This document shows positions 40,841 to 49,164 of a stretch of DNA of 64,000 nt, piece after piece. Positions within the stretch are counted from its first letter, which is position 1. Every line of letters starts with the position of its first letter. The DNA is from Candidatus Binatia bacterium (lineage in GTDB: Bacteria > Desulfobacterota > Binatia > UBA12015), in contig JAQWRY010000021.1 in NCBI GenBank assembly GCA_029243485.1, forward strand, positions 54,531 to 118,530, read 5' to 3'. A program made the translations under genes and the position numbers. The notes beneath the pieces are model-generated. The model did not search any database. It was not told the DNA's origin and saw only the letters and a program-made list of their open reading frames with translations.

Positions 40841-42897
40841 ATGTAGTAGCGCCAGTCGAACGTGAACCGGAGGCCGAACGACCACACCGTCTGCAGGTCT
40901 ACAGTCTCGCCCCCTTGGGGGAGCACCACGCTGACGTTCGACGGCACGTCCGCGCCGACAAAGAGCTGGAACAAGAGCTGCGAGCTCTGATCGCTCGAGA
41001 AGGATCGGTAGGGGCGATATTCAGCGATCGGCAAGTCGAAGAGCGTCGAGTCGTAGTCCAACAGGGTATCCACCCCGGAATCGATCAGACCGCCGGGAGC
41101 CGCGAGGCGGTCCGAGTCGCCCAAGATACCGTAGAAGTTCACTCCGAGTTCGCGTCCCAGCACGAACTGAAATCGCCCAACCCGAGTGGCCATTCCCTGT
41201 TGCCAGGGGATGAAGCCACCGTTGCCCGCCGTGACCGCCATCTTCGTGTAGACGTCGGGCGCAACGAAGAGGAGCGGCGACATCAGCAACAGGTCACCGG
41301 GAATGAGAAAGAACGGCATGCGGAATCGAGTCGCCAACCCAATTCGTGACGGGATCGTCGCGCTGATGCTCCCAAAATCCTTCGTAGCCTCGCTGTCGGA
41401 GAGCGACGAACTGGAAGCCGTATCCGCCCGCAACCCGACCTGCGCGAACACGAGGCCATCACCGGATTCACCGATCACGCCGTCGAGACCCAACCCGGCG
41501 CGCGCCGCGATGTCGAGGCCGCCTATCGCGCCCGATTGCTCGCCGGGAACGAAACCGCCCGAGACAGCACGAGCGTCGATCGCAGCGGCGAGACCGACGA
41601 ACGGCCCGATCTCCGCGCGAAACCTGGGCAACGCGCCCAACCCAGCGCCGAGTCCGGGCACGGCCGTCGGCAACAGGATCTCGTAAACCGACTCACTGAC
41701 GTCGCTCCCCCGAGCCTGGCCCGGGGGAGCCGCCGGCATCGTGTCACTCTTGCACACATCGAACGCTTCAACGCTCATCGGAATCTCGCGCGTGAGTTCG
41801 AAGTCGACCGCATGCTCGTTGCCGGCCGCCGTGTCCAGGACCTGGTTGAGGCTCTTTACGATCGCTTCGGCGGCAAGCTCCGCATCCTGCGGTCGCATAC
41901 GTGCATCGCCCATCAGGACGACGCCTGATTTCTGACGCCCCCACGTGAAGGCCTCGAGTCCAACCTCGTTGTAGTAGTCGTGCGTCCCCTTGCGTTGCGA
42001 CGCGTCGCCCCAGGTACCGGCCACGTGCCCGGCGGCGAACATGTCCTCGAGGAAGTGCAGACCGAACGCCTCGTCGATGAGCATCGCGCGGGCATAGGCC
42101 TTCCGTTGCTCCAGCGTGAGCCCGCCCTGCGCAATTCGCCTGGCCTTCTCCAACGCGCGCATGTGGTACCAGGCGTACACACCCATCGCGTTGATCTCGG
42201 AATCCGCGGCAAGCGTAATCTTGCTGTAGGGGACGGCCTCGGTATCGACGCTCGGGCGCGCGAGCAGAAAGTGCGCGTTGTTCGCCCCCGCGCGTGTGGC
42301 GTACTCGGGGTCCGCGTTCTGCAACCGCGTATCCGCGGTGCGCAAGGCGTTGGTCCGCTCTGCGCGAACCGCCTCGCTCGCCATCCGACGCTGAAAGTCA
42401 CTCAACGGCCCCGTCGAGACGTCCTGCTGGTCCACCGGCACCGACACCTCGACCTGCGCGAGATCCTTCTTGAGTTGAGCCGACACGTCGGCGACCTCGA
42501 GGATCCACTCCGACTCGAGTACGGTTTCCAGCGCATCTGCGGCCGAGCACGAGTGATCCCCCGCAATCGCGGAGAACGCGGCCCAATCGATACAGGTCGG
42601 CGTGGTCGACTGTTCCCGATCGGCGCCCTGCGCACAAAGCCGCGTGGTGCCCGAGCGCGCTTCCTCCCAGAAGGTGTCGAAGACCTCCCGTCGCTCGGGG
42701 TCCAGGGTTTCGACGCTCAGGAGCGCGATGTCGCGGTGCTCGGGGTAAACCCAAGCCGAGGCGGGCGACCCCGATAGCACCGAGACGCTCGCTACGAGCA
42801 AGAAGACCGCAGAGACGAAACGACGTCGCGAAGCGCACCGCCGCAAGCGGCTCGCAAAAATCAACGCCTCGACGGAACGAACTCGGTAGACCCACAT
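40837..42897 (-). CDS. Secreted protein: zinc phospholipase C/P1-nuclease-like domain plus outer-membrane barrel
   Basis: 686 residues from the ATG at 42897, with GAGGGGG seven bases upstream; a basic start and a signal (AVFLLVASVSVLSGSPASA). After WVYPEHRDIALLS, an all-helical domain carries H281-F-L-E-D285-M-F-A-A-G-H291, matching the HxxxD...H zinc pattern of phospholipase C/S1-P1 nuclease folds. Two Cys pairs lie near the N-terminus. From about residue 410 on, Gly-rich alternating strands (GLGAGLGALPRFRAEIGPFV, FVLGRELGVNFYGILGDSD, VWSFGLRFTFDWRYYM) look like a membrane beta-barrel. I do not know a named family with this fusion. The function may be lipid hydrolysis at the surface, but this is inferred. 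Confidence 0.65.
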   Translation of the reverse strand: MWVYRVRSVEALIFASRLRRCASRRRFVSAVFLLVASVSVLSGSPASAWVYPEHRDIALLSVETLDPERREVFDTFWEEARSGTTRLCAQGADREQSTTPTCIDWAAFSAIAGDHSCSAADALETVLESEWILEVADVSAQLKKDLAQVEVSVPVDQQDVSTGPLSDFQRRMASEAVRAERTNALRTADTRLQNADPEYATRAGANNAHFLLARPSVDTEAVPYSKITLAADSEINAMGVYAWYHMRALEKARRIAQGGLTLEQRKAYARAMLIDEAFGLHFLEDMFAAGHVAGTWGDASQRKGTHDYYNEVGLEAFTWGRQKSGVVLMGDARMRPQDAELAAEAIVKSLNQVLDTAAGNEHAVDFELTREIPMSVEAFDVCKSDTMPAAPPGQARGSDVSESVYEILLPTAVPGLGAGLGALPRFRAEIGPFVGLAAAIDARAVSGGFVPGEQSGAIGGLDIAARAGLGLDGVIGESGDGLVFAQVGLRADTASSSSLSDSEATKDFGSISATIPSRIGLATRFRMPFFLIPGDLLLMSPLLFVAPDVYTKMAVTAGNGGFIPWQQGMATRVGRFQFVLGRELGVNFYGILGDSDRLAAPGGLIDSGVDTLLDYDSTLFDLPIAEYRPYRSFSSDQSSQLLFQLFVGADVPSNVSVVLPQGGETVDLQTVWSFGLRFTFDWRYYM

Positions 42898-42962
42898 GGC
42901 GTAACCCCCTCGGTGAGTCGGCATACCTCCATCGTGAGGGATGGGACAAACGACGGACGGGG

Positions 42963-43750
42963 TCACGGCTCGGTTCTTGACGTCGAAAGATCCTCCTGCA
43001 CGTGCCCCGCGACCGCCTCGATGAGCACTTCGCGCGGGAAGTCGTTCTCGTCCGCGCCGAGGTCGGCGATCCACGAGTGCGAGCGGGCGATCGGCAATGC
43101 GATCGCAAGATGGTCCGCATTGAGAAAACCGAGAAGCGCGCAGCCCCGGGATGATCTGATCGTAGAAGATTAGCTGGCCGTCGTTGCGTGGATCGACCTG
43201 ACTGAGCTCTTCATACGCGCCCTCGGGGCAATTGGAGATCCGATCGGGTTTCGGGAACGAAACGAGTGAGTAGTAGCGAATGTCTTCGGGCAAGGGGTGT
43301 TCAGCGAGCCATCGCTGGCGCCGTTTTGGCTTGAGGCTGTCCAAGGCCTCCAGAATGTCGACGATTGCTTTGGAATGACCGATCAAGATGAGGCCGCCCT
43401 TCCCCTGCAGGTCCTCGCGCGACACGAGCGCGTCACGGATCATCGCGGCGTTCTTCTCGCTGCTCGAAAGCCCGTTCACGCGAATCTCGGTCAGCTTGAA
43501 GCCGTCCCGGGCGACGTACCTCGGGGATCCGGACGGGAGGCTCGAGGAAGCTCTTTATGCAGCTCCCACCGAGGCCGAGAACAGCGACGAAAGTGGCCTC
43601 GCCCGAATCCCGGTCCAGATCGACCGGCCGTCCCGTTCCCGGGGGCTCGAAAGCAACTTCCGTCAATGCCTCATCGCACGGGCGATGGTCCGCAAAGGGC
43701 TCTCCGCGAGCTTCGTTCACCGCACAGAAGATCTCGCGGAAGCGCGCCAC
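42963..43750 (-). pseudogene. Alpha/beta-hydrolase (lipase-like) gene, multiply broken
   Basis: Pieces of one lipase-like protein lie in three frames: LGLGGSCIKSFLEPP, then YVARDGFKLTEIRVNGLSSS, GLILIGHSKAIVDILEALD (nucleophile Ser in GHSK), a direct jump to RRQRWLAEHPLPEDIRYYSL, then DPRNDGQLIFYDQIIPG. A frame change follows and GCALLGFLNADHLAIALPIA continues to the TGA at 42963. There are thus two frameshifts (about 43525 and 43140) and an internal deletion of the segment between the nucleophile and the cap. The gene is dead, or the assembly is faulty at several points. It precedes the phospholipase-like barrel gene on the same strand. Confidence 0.7.
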
Positions 43751-43961
43751 GGGAGACCACCGAGCCTGCCCTCGGACGGGAATGCGGCCCTGAGGGCCCG
43801 ATCGGCCGACATGCGCTCTGCCGAGTTGTAGCGAACCGCCCCTTTCAAGCTATGGTTGAGCCCGTCCGATCCGGAGCAGCCGCGGCAGTAAGCGCCGACT
43901 CCCGATTCGGTAAAACCCCTTCCTACGAAGTCTTATTTCGACCGATTGAGGAGTCTGCCCG

Positions 43962-45392
43962 ATGAGTGCCGTGCCCAATGGAGTCACCAACACCCGCAAC
44001 CAACCGTTCCTCGCCGGACAGCTGACGCCGGCCTCCGAGGAACTCGACGTCGAGGCCTGTAAGATCACCGGCGAAATCCCCGCGAAACTCCGCGGGATGT
44101 TCGTGCAGAACGGGCCGAACCCTCGTTTCGAGCCAACCGGCCGGTACCACATGTTCGACGGCGACGGCATGCTCCACGGGATCAACTTCAAGGACGGCGC
44201 GGTCTCGTACAAGAACCGCTGGATCCGCACCCCGATGCTTCAAGCGGAGCTCCGTGCCGGCCGCGCACTCTATCCCGGCCTCGCCGACCTGATGAACTTC
44301 CCCGATGCCGAGCTGGTCGGAGACGCCGGACCGATCAAGAACCCGGCGAACACCCACATCGTCAAACACTCGGGCCGATACTTCGCGCTCTACGAGACGG
44401 GCAACCCCGTCGAAGTCACCGCCGACCTCGATACCCTCGGCATTCGGGATTTCGACGGCAAGCTGCCCTCGGGCATGACAGCTCACCCGCGGATCGATCC
44501 CGCAACGCAGGAGATGTTCTTCTTCGTGTACTCGCCGTTCGAGCCCTACCTTCGCTACTTCGTTGCGGACGCGGAAGGGAAGCTGGTCCATTCGGTCGAC
44601 CTCTCTACGCCAGCACCCGCGATGATCCACGACTTCTTGATCACCGACGAGCACGCCATCTTCCTGGACTCTCCCGTCGTCTTCAACATGAACGCGATCA
44701 ACGACGGTGGCTCGATGGTCAAGTACAGCCCCGAGAATGGCACGCGCCTCGGTGTAATGCCGCGCTTCGGCAAGGCGGAAGACATCACCTGGTACGAGAT
44801 CGAGAACGGCCACGTTCAGCACTTCTGGAACGGCTGGCACGAGAACGGCATCGTCGAACTCTCCGGCACTTTCAACTCGAACCCTCAGTTCGGGATGGAC
44901 ACTGGCGACGACCTGCACGACTCGAGCGCGTCCGGCCAGGCGGGCGTGCCCACACGCTTCAAGATCGACCTCGCGAAGGGCAAAGCCACCGTCGAGAAGT
45001 TCGACGACATGGAAGGCGACTTCTGCCGCTTCAACGACGAAATGAACGGTAGCCGAACCCGTCATCACTACATGGGTGGCTTCCTGAACGAGCGCGGAAC
45101 GATCGGCGAGTTCGACACTGTCGTGAAGTACGACGATCAAACGAACAAGCGTGACGTCTGGCACTCCGGCAAAAACCACCATGTTGGGGAGGCCGTATTC
45201 GCGCCCAACCCGAACGCCACCGCCGAGGACGACGGGTGGCTGCTCGTCACCGACCACGACCACGTCGAGAACACCACCGACGTCTGCGTGGTGGATGCTC
45301 AGAACGTCGGTGCCGGCCCGATCGCCCGCGTTCACATGCCGCAGAAACTGCCCTTCGGCTTCCACGTCAACTGGTTCAAGGACGAGAACTAG
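43962..45392 (+). CDS. Carotenoid cleavage oxygenase family protein
   Basis: 476 residues of the RPE65/lignostilbene dioxygenase family. The start ATG at 43962 has GAGGAG eight bases before it. Four iron-binding His are visible: GMTAHPRID, MIHDFLIT, HVQHFWNGWHENG and LPFGFHVNW near the C-terminus. GMFVQNGPNPRFEP and YHMFDGDGMLHGI at the N-terminus are hallmark motifs. It should cleave a C=C double bond of a carotenoid, apocarotenoid or stilbene with O2. It is soluble, apparently monocistronic, and followed by a strong intrinsic terminator. Confidence 0.93.
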   Translation: MSAVPNGVTNTRNQPFLAGQLTPASEELDVEACKITGEIPAKLRGMFVQNGPNPRFEPTGRYHMFDGDGMLHGINFKDGAVSYKNRWIRTPMLQAELRAGRALYPGLADLMNFPDAELVGDAGPIKNPANTHIVKHSGRYFALYETGNPVEVTADLDTLGIRDFDGKLPSGMTAHPRIDPATQEMFFFVYSPFEPYLRYFVADAEGKLVHSVDLSTPAPAMIHDFLITDEHAIFLDSPVVFNMNAINDGGSMVKYSPENGTRLGVMPRFGKAEDITWYEIENGHVQHFWNGWHENGIVELSGTFNSNPQFGMDTGDDLHDSSASGQAGVPTRFKIDLAKGKATVEKFDDMEGDFCRFNDEMNGSRTRHHYMGGFLNERGTIGEFDTVVKYDDQTNKRDVWHSGKNHHVGEAVFAPNPNATAEDDGWLLVTDHDHVENTTDVCVVDAQNVGAGPIARVHMPQKLPFGFHVNWFKDEN

Positions 45393-45419
45393 TCGAGCGC
45401 TCCACCAGGCCTCGATTCC

Positions 45420-45470
45420 AACACGAGCCCGGCGCTCGAAGGCCGAGTGCCGGGTTCGTGTTTCTTTTTC
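45420..45470 (+). terminator. Rho-independent terminator after the carotenoid oxygenase
   Basis: AACACGAGCCCGGC at 45420-45433 pairs with GCCGGGTTCGTGTT at 45449-45462 (one G-U). An inner CTCG/CGAG stem lies in the loop, and TCTTTTTC follows immediately. It lies 28 bp after the stop. Confidence 0.88.
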
Positions 45471-45506
45471 ACCGAGCGGCGGTTCCTTACCGATTCCGGG
45501 GACGCG

Positions 45507-45998
45507 TCAGGTGAGGCCCTCACGCGCGATTGCCTCGTTGAGCTTGCCGCCGTCGTAACTCATGGTCTTCACCGGCGTGAGTTCGAGCACAACGCGACGC
45601 TTGGTGTCGAGCATCCCGCGCATCACATCCTGAGCGTCCTGCATGTCTGGGAGGAGCGTTTTCGAGAACTCGGAGAAGAACCAATCGAGAGTCTCTCGAT
45701 CGGCGTGAACCACGCACGTCGTCTTGATGGTCAGCGTGCAATCGGGTCCCATCTCGGTACCGTCTCCCGTGATGACGACGCAGCTCTTCGGTCGCTTCTG
45801 CAGCGCACGAACCCGCGGGCGCTGGCTGCTCGTCGTGACCCAGATCTTGCCCTTTGCCCACATGTAGCGATGGCTCACCCCGACCGGAGCACCGTCGGTC
45901 GTCGTCCAGCACACGACACACATGCGCTGCAGGGCGAACAGCCGTTCTTGCTGCTCGGCATCGAGGGGATATCCGGACACTTCTTCGAGATTGGCCAT
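45507..45998 (-). CDS. Pyridoxamine 5'-phosphate oxidase (PPOX)-like flavin/F420-binding protein
   Basis: 163 residues with the split-barrel pattern: RMCVVCWTTTDGAPVGVSHR, WAKGKIWVTTSSQRPRVRAL and KSCVVITGDGTEMGPDCTLT. These are the beta-strands of the FMN-binding split barrel. VHADRETLDWFFSEFSKTL follows. Relatives bind FMN or F420 and reduce or oxidise diverse substrates; the specific one is unknown. Its N-terminus faces the SnoaL-like gene, so the 122-bp interval likely holds both promoters. Confidence 0.8.
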   Translation of the reverse strand: MANLEEVSGYPLDAEQQERLFALQRMCVVCWTTTDGAPVGVSHRYMWAKGKIWVTTSSQRPRVRALQKRPKSCVVITGDGTEMGPDCTLTIKTTCVVHADRETLDWFFSEFSKTLLPDMQDAQDVMRGMLDTKRRVVLELTPVKTMSYDGGKLNEAIAREGLT

Positions 45999-46120
45999 GC
46001 AGTGAGTTCTAAGAGGAAATCTGAGGAATCGCCAGAAAGAGGGCCCGAGTCGATTGCACGACCCGCCGCGACCGCGGGATCCTCACCTCGGAGATCCACG
46101 AGAGCCAGGGAGTACAAGTC

Positions 46121-46537
46121 ATGAGCAACGACGCACTACGAACGCTGACGGACAAAAGCGAGATCATCGACGTATTCAATCGCTATGCCACCGGCATCGA
46201 CCAGCGAGACGAAGCGCTCTTCCGTGCGTGCTTCGTGGAGGACCTCCAGGTCGAGATGGAGGGCGTGGAACCCATCACGGGAGGCGCGACCCAGTGGGTC
46301 GATCTCGCCCTCTCCGCCGTCGGGGGATACGAGACGACGCACCACATCGTGACGAACCACGACATCCGGATCGACGGCGACCAAGCGACCGGCGTAGCCT
46401 ACCTCCAGGCCCAGCACTGGAACCCGGACTCGAGCTTCCTGGTGGGCGGCTACTACACCAACGAGTTCAGACGCACGAATGACGGCTGGCGCATCAGCAA
46501 GCTCACCCTGAAAGTCACCTGGACCAAACCCGGATAG
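46121..46537 (+). CDS. SnoaL/NTF2-like protein
   Basis: 138 residues of the cone-shaped alpha+beta fold. The N-terminal helices SEIIDVFNRYATGIDQRDEA, the LFRACFVED start of strand 1, and the TTHHIVTNHDIRIDGDQATG strand pair with GYYTNEFRRTNDGWRIS are typical of SnoaL_4 polyketide-cyclase/dehydratase-like proteins. AGGGAG precedes the ATG. The function may be a hydratase, isomerase or ligand binder. The stop codon lies at the edge of a 41-bp perfect inverted repeat. Confidence 0.85.
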   Translation: MSNDALRTLTDKSEIIDVFNRYATGIDQRDEALFRACFVEDLQVEMEGVEPITGGATQWVDLALSAVGGYETTHHIVTNHDIRIDGDQATGVAYLQAQHWNPDSSFLVGGYYTNEFRRTNDGWRISKLTLKVTWTKPG

Positions 46538-46650
46538 GGGACGTTGGTTAGTCTCGCGATTTTTGTTTAGTCGCGGACGCCAACCGCGCCTGCTCGAGCT
46601 GGAGTTCCACCGCGACTAAACAAAAATCGCGAGACTAACCAACGTCCCCT
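46536..46650. repeat. 41-bp perfect inverted repeat (palindromic element) between convergent genes
   Basis: The left arm at 46536-46576 begins AGGGGACGTTGGTTAGTCTC and ends TTTAGTCGCGG. The right arm at 46610-46650 is its exact reverse complement over all 41 positions. The loop is 33 bases. It fills the space between two facing stop codons (46537 and 46652) and could act as a two-way terminator, since it contains GATTTTTG. The perfect arms and a related sequence at 54.1 kb suggest a mobile palindrome of the REP/MITE kind. No transposase is inside. Confidence 0.9.
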
Positions 46651-46651
46651 C

Positions 46652-47851
46652 CTAGAATCCCGTCGGCTTCAAGGGAAGCATCGCGATGACCTCCGCCTCG
46701 CAGAGAAGCTCGGGGCGGCACAGCGGAGCATCGACGAATGCGTACGGGAAACCCTCGAAGCCGCGGCGTGCACAGATCGCGCGGACCGCCAACGCGTCGC
46801 TCGGCTGCTTCAAATACATCACGCCCGACATCAGACTTCCGAACGTCGTGCCCTGGCCTTCGAGCAGGGACTCGATGTTGTCCAGCATGCGTTCGGCCTG
46901 GCGCTCGAGGTCGCCGACGTGAACCGTCTGTCCGGCCGCGTCGATGCTCGCGGTGCCGGAGACGTGGAGCACGACCTTGTTCACTTCTACGACTCGCAAG
47001 CCACGGGCGAAGTCCGCGCCGTAACTCCATGCTTCGTTGAGAGACGGTGTCGACATCTGCTGGATGTCGATCGGCCGCGGCGACTTCATCGCGTGCAGGC
47101 TCAGAGAGAAGTCGTGCGCGCCAGAAAACGGGATGCCCTGGACGCCGGTGCTCGCCGGACGCTGTTCGACCCCGCAATCCTCGAAGAACTCCCGGCGGGC
47201 TGCGTTCAAAGCGTCGTAGTCCCGGCCGATGTCGCGCAGATGGATCCACGTGCGGACGACGTCGTGAAACCCCATCCCAGCGTGGGCGAGCAGCTGCTCA
47301 GCGACGCGGAACATGTCCTTCACCTGCACAGCCGGATCCGCGCCGAGGCCGTAGAGGTTCGACGCGTGAAGCGAGACCTGGTCTCCGAGCCGAACCAACC
47401 GTGCACCCGAGAGCGCGCATCCTTCACACGAGCACGACGGCTCGACCGAGAGATCCTGCACCGACGATGCGTCGCGATCTTGGGGGACGACGACCGATGC
47501 GGCGAGCTCGAGGGCGGCCGGAGCCTCCAAAGGCGCCTGCCCAATGACCACCGGGCGCGGCGCGTCCCCGGCCTGGCCGAGCTCGCCTAGGACCTTCGAA
47601 CGCGCCTCCAGAATCAGCGGAAGATCACGGCCGGCATCCCGAACGAAAAGGGTCTCGCCGGAGAGATCGCGGAAGGACGCACCTTGCCCGGACAGATTCT
47701 CGGCAAGCGCCCGATACGCGACGCGAGCCTGTTCTGCCGGATTCTGCTCGTGGTCCGGGCGGCAAAGAACCGCGACCTCGTCAGCCTCCGGCCCCGTAAA
47801 CCGCTGGAGCGCGGTCGAGCAGTCTCCCGCAGACACCGCTTCAACTCTCAA
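46652..47851 (-). CDS. Tandem RidA/YjgF-family protein
   Basis: 399 residues. The N-terminal 125 residues form a weakly conserved domain. A first RidA-like unit spans about 150-260 (QVKDMFRVAEQLLAHAGMGF, VVRTWIHLRDIGRDYDALN) and a second 280-395 (VLHVSGTASIDAAGQTVHVG, QAERMLDNIESLLEGQGTTF, RPELLCEAEVIAML). An upstream in-frame stop leaves TTG at 47851 or GTG at 47836 as the start. The N-terminal architecture is reminiscent of chorismatase-like (FkbO/Hyg5) proteins, but I cannot confirm the active site. Deaminase of reactive enamines or a related reaction is plausible. Confidence 0.75.
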   Translation of the reverse strand: MRVEAVSAGDCSTALQRFTGPEADEVAVLCRPDHEQNPAEQARVAYRALAENLSGQGASFRDLSGETLFVRDAGRDLPLILEARSKVLGELGQAGDAPRPVVIGQAPLEAPAALELAASVVVPQDRDASSVQDLSVEPSCSCEGCALSGARLVRLGDQVSLHASNLYGLGADPAVQVKDMFRVAEQLLAHAGMGFHDVVRTWIHLRDIGRDYDALNAARREFFEDCGVEQRPASTGVQGIPFSGAHDFSLSLHAMKSPRPIDIQQMSTPSLNEAWSYGADFARGLRVVEVNKVVLHVSGTASIDAAGQTVHVGDLERQAERMLDNIESLLEGQGTTFGSLMSGVMYLKQPSDALAVRAICARRGFEGFPYAFVDAPLCRPELLCEAEVIAMLPLKPTGF

Positions 47852-47897
47852 CCGACGAACGAGTCACGTGCCGGGCGTCCACTCAAGCCCGGCGACC

Positions 47898-49040
47898 TCA
47901 ACACCCCGGCAGGTCTCCGGTAATGGTGCCCACTTCGTTTCCGCTGCCGCAGTTGTTCGTGCCGCCCAAAACGAGAAAATCGGAGGCGAGTGGCGCGAAC
48001 GTGCCCTCCGGAGGATCGGCGGCGTTGCCGGTGATCACGTTGTTCGTGAAGCGATTGTTATCGGGCGACGTGTCGCTGAAGGCGGGCGGGTTGTTCTCGC
48101 AGCTGTTCGCGGTCCCGTCCACGGCGATGCAGTAGTCCACCATCGCGACCCCGAAGAGATTGTTGTTCGTGATCTCGTTGTTGTCTACCTCGACGTCGTC
48201 GACACCGAGAACCAGCATGCCAATCCCCGACGGTAGCGCCGCGACGAGCCCGCTCGAGACCGGGTTCGGGAAGTTGTTGTCGTAGATGCGGTTGTTCACG
48301 AGGGTCCAGGTGTGGAACGTCGTCGACGGCCAGTCCTCCGGAGGCAGGCCCGCGCCCGACGGGTGGTACAGGCCGACGCCCACGACGTTGTCGTGGACGT
48401 CGTTGCCTTCCATGTAGACCTCGTTCGAGATCGTGACCTCGAGGCCGGTCGGGCTCTTGTAGAGCTCGTTGTCGATGACGCGGACGTTCTCGGAGGCCTC
48501 CACCCAGAGTGCGGCATCGAGGGAGCCGTAAGAGATGTTCTTCCGGACCTCACCGTGTGCGGACAGCGTCGGCCAGATGCCGTTCTCGAGATTGTTGATC
48601 GAGACGTTGTTCGCGATGACGAAGTTTTGCACGTGCCGCAGCCAGATCCCCATCTTCGAGAATCCCTCGATGGTGAACCCATTGATCTCGATGCCATCGA
48701 CGTCCGGAGCTAGGAAGTCCTCCGGCTCGACGAGGATGCCTTGCCGCTGTCCCGGCCCCGGCAGAATGCGCACGATCTGGCCGTCCGAACTCTCGGCGAT
48801 CAGCTTGAGCGACTTGGTCACCCGCACGGCGGCGTCGCCTGGATGCGACTCGACGTAGTCACCCGGCATCACCCGGATGGTGTCTCCGGGAGAGGCCGCG
48901 TCGACGGCGGCCTGGATCGACTCGCCCGGGCGGACGACCGTGCCGTCTCCGGGGCTGGTCCCGTTGCCACTGGTGCTGCTGTCACCGCAGCCCGAAGACA
49001 GAACAAGAACAGCACCGAGGGTAATCAAGGCAGATCGCAT
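47898..49040 (-). CDS. Right-handed beta-helix protein, probable lipoprotein
   Basis: 380 residues. Hydrophobic start (ITLGAVLVLSSGCGDSS) with a Cys after SSG, a possible lipobox. AGAAGG lies five bases before the ATG. After a Gly/Ser-rich linker comes the same cap as at 34.9 kb (VVRPGESIQAAVDAASPGDT) and coils such as NFVIANNVSINNLENGIWPT, VRVIDNELYKSPTGLEV, WTLVNNRIYDNNF. It is a paralogue of the 34975-36102 protein, nearly the same length and with the same NN...C C-terminal pattern. It was probably duplicated. Surface carbohydrate interaction is inferred. Confidence 0.85.
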   Translation of the reverse strand: MRSALITLGAVLVLSSGCGDSSTSGNGTSPGDGTVVRPGESIQAAVDAASPGDTIRVMPGDYVESHPGDAAVRVTKSLKLIAESSDGQIVRILPGPGQRQGILVEPEDFLAPDVDGIEINGFTIEGFSKMGIWLRHVQNFVIANNVSINNLENGIWPTLSAHGEVRKNISYGSLDAALWVEASENVRVIDNELYKSPTGLEVTISNEVYMEGNDVHDNVVGVGLYHPSGAGLPPEDWPSTTFHTWTLVNNRIYDNNFPNPVSSGLVAALPSGIGMLVLGVDDVEVDNNEITNNNLFGVAMVDYCIAVDGTANSCENNPPAFSDTSPDNNRFTNNVITGNAADPPEGTFAPLASDFLVLGGTNNCGSGNEVGTITGDLPGC

Positions 49041-49164
49041 GAAACCTTCTCTCTAAATGTTTTTGCAGGCGAAACGCCCGCAAGGATGCGACTGAGGCAG
49101 TATATAGGCCGCGCCGAAACCGTGTGTCAAGAATCCAAATCCGTACGCCGCCCGCGGCGTACGG

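Noticed and set aside
46536..46650. CRISPR or phage attachment site at the inverted repeat
   Set aside because: There are only two arms in inverted orientation, no spacers, no cas genes, no integrase and no tRNA nearby.
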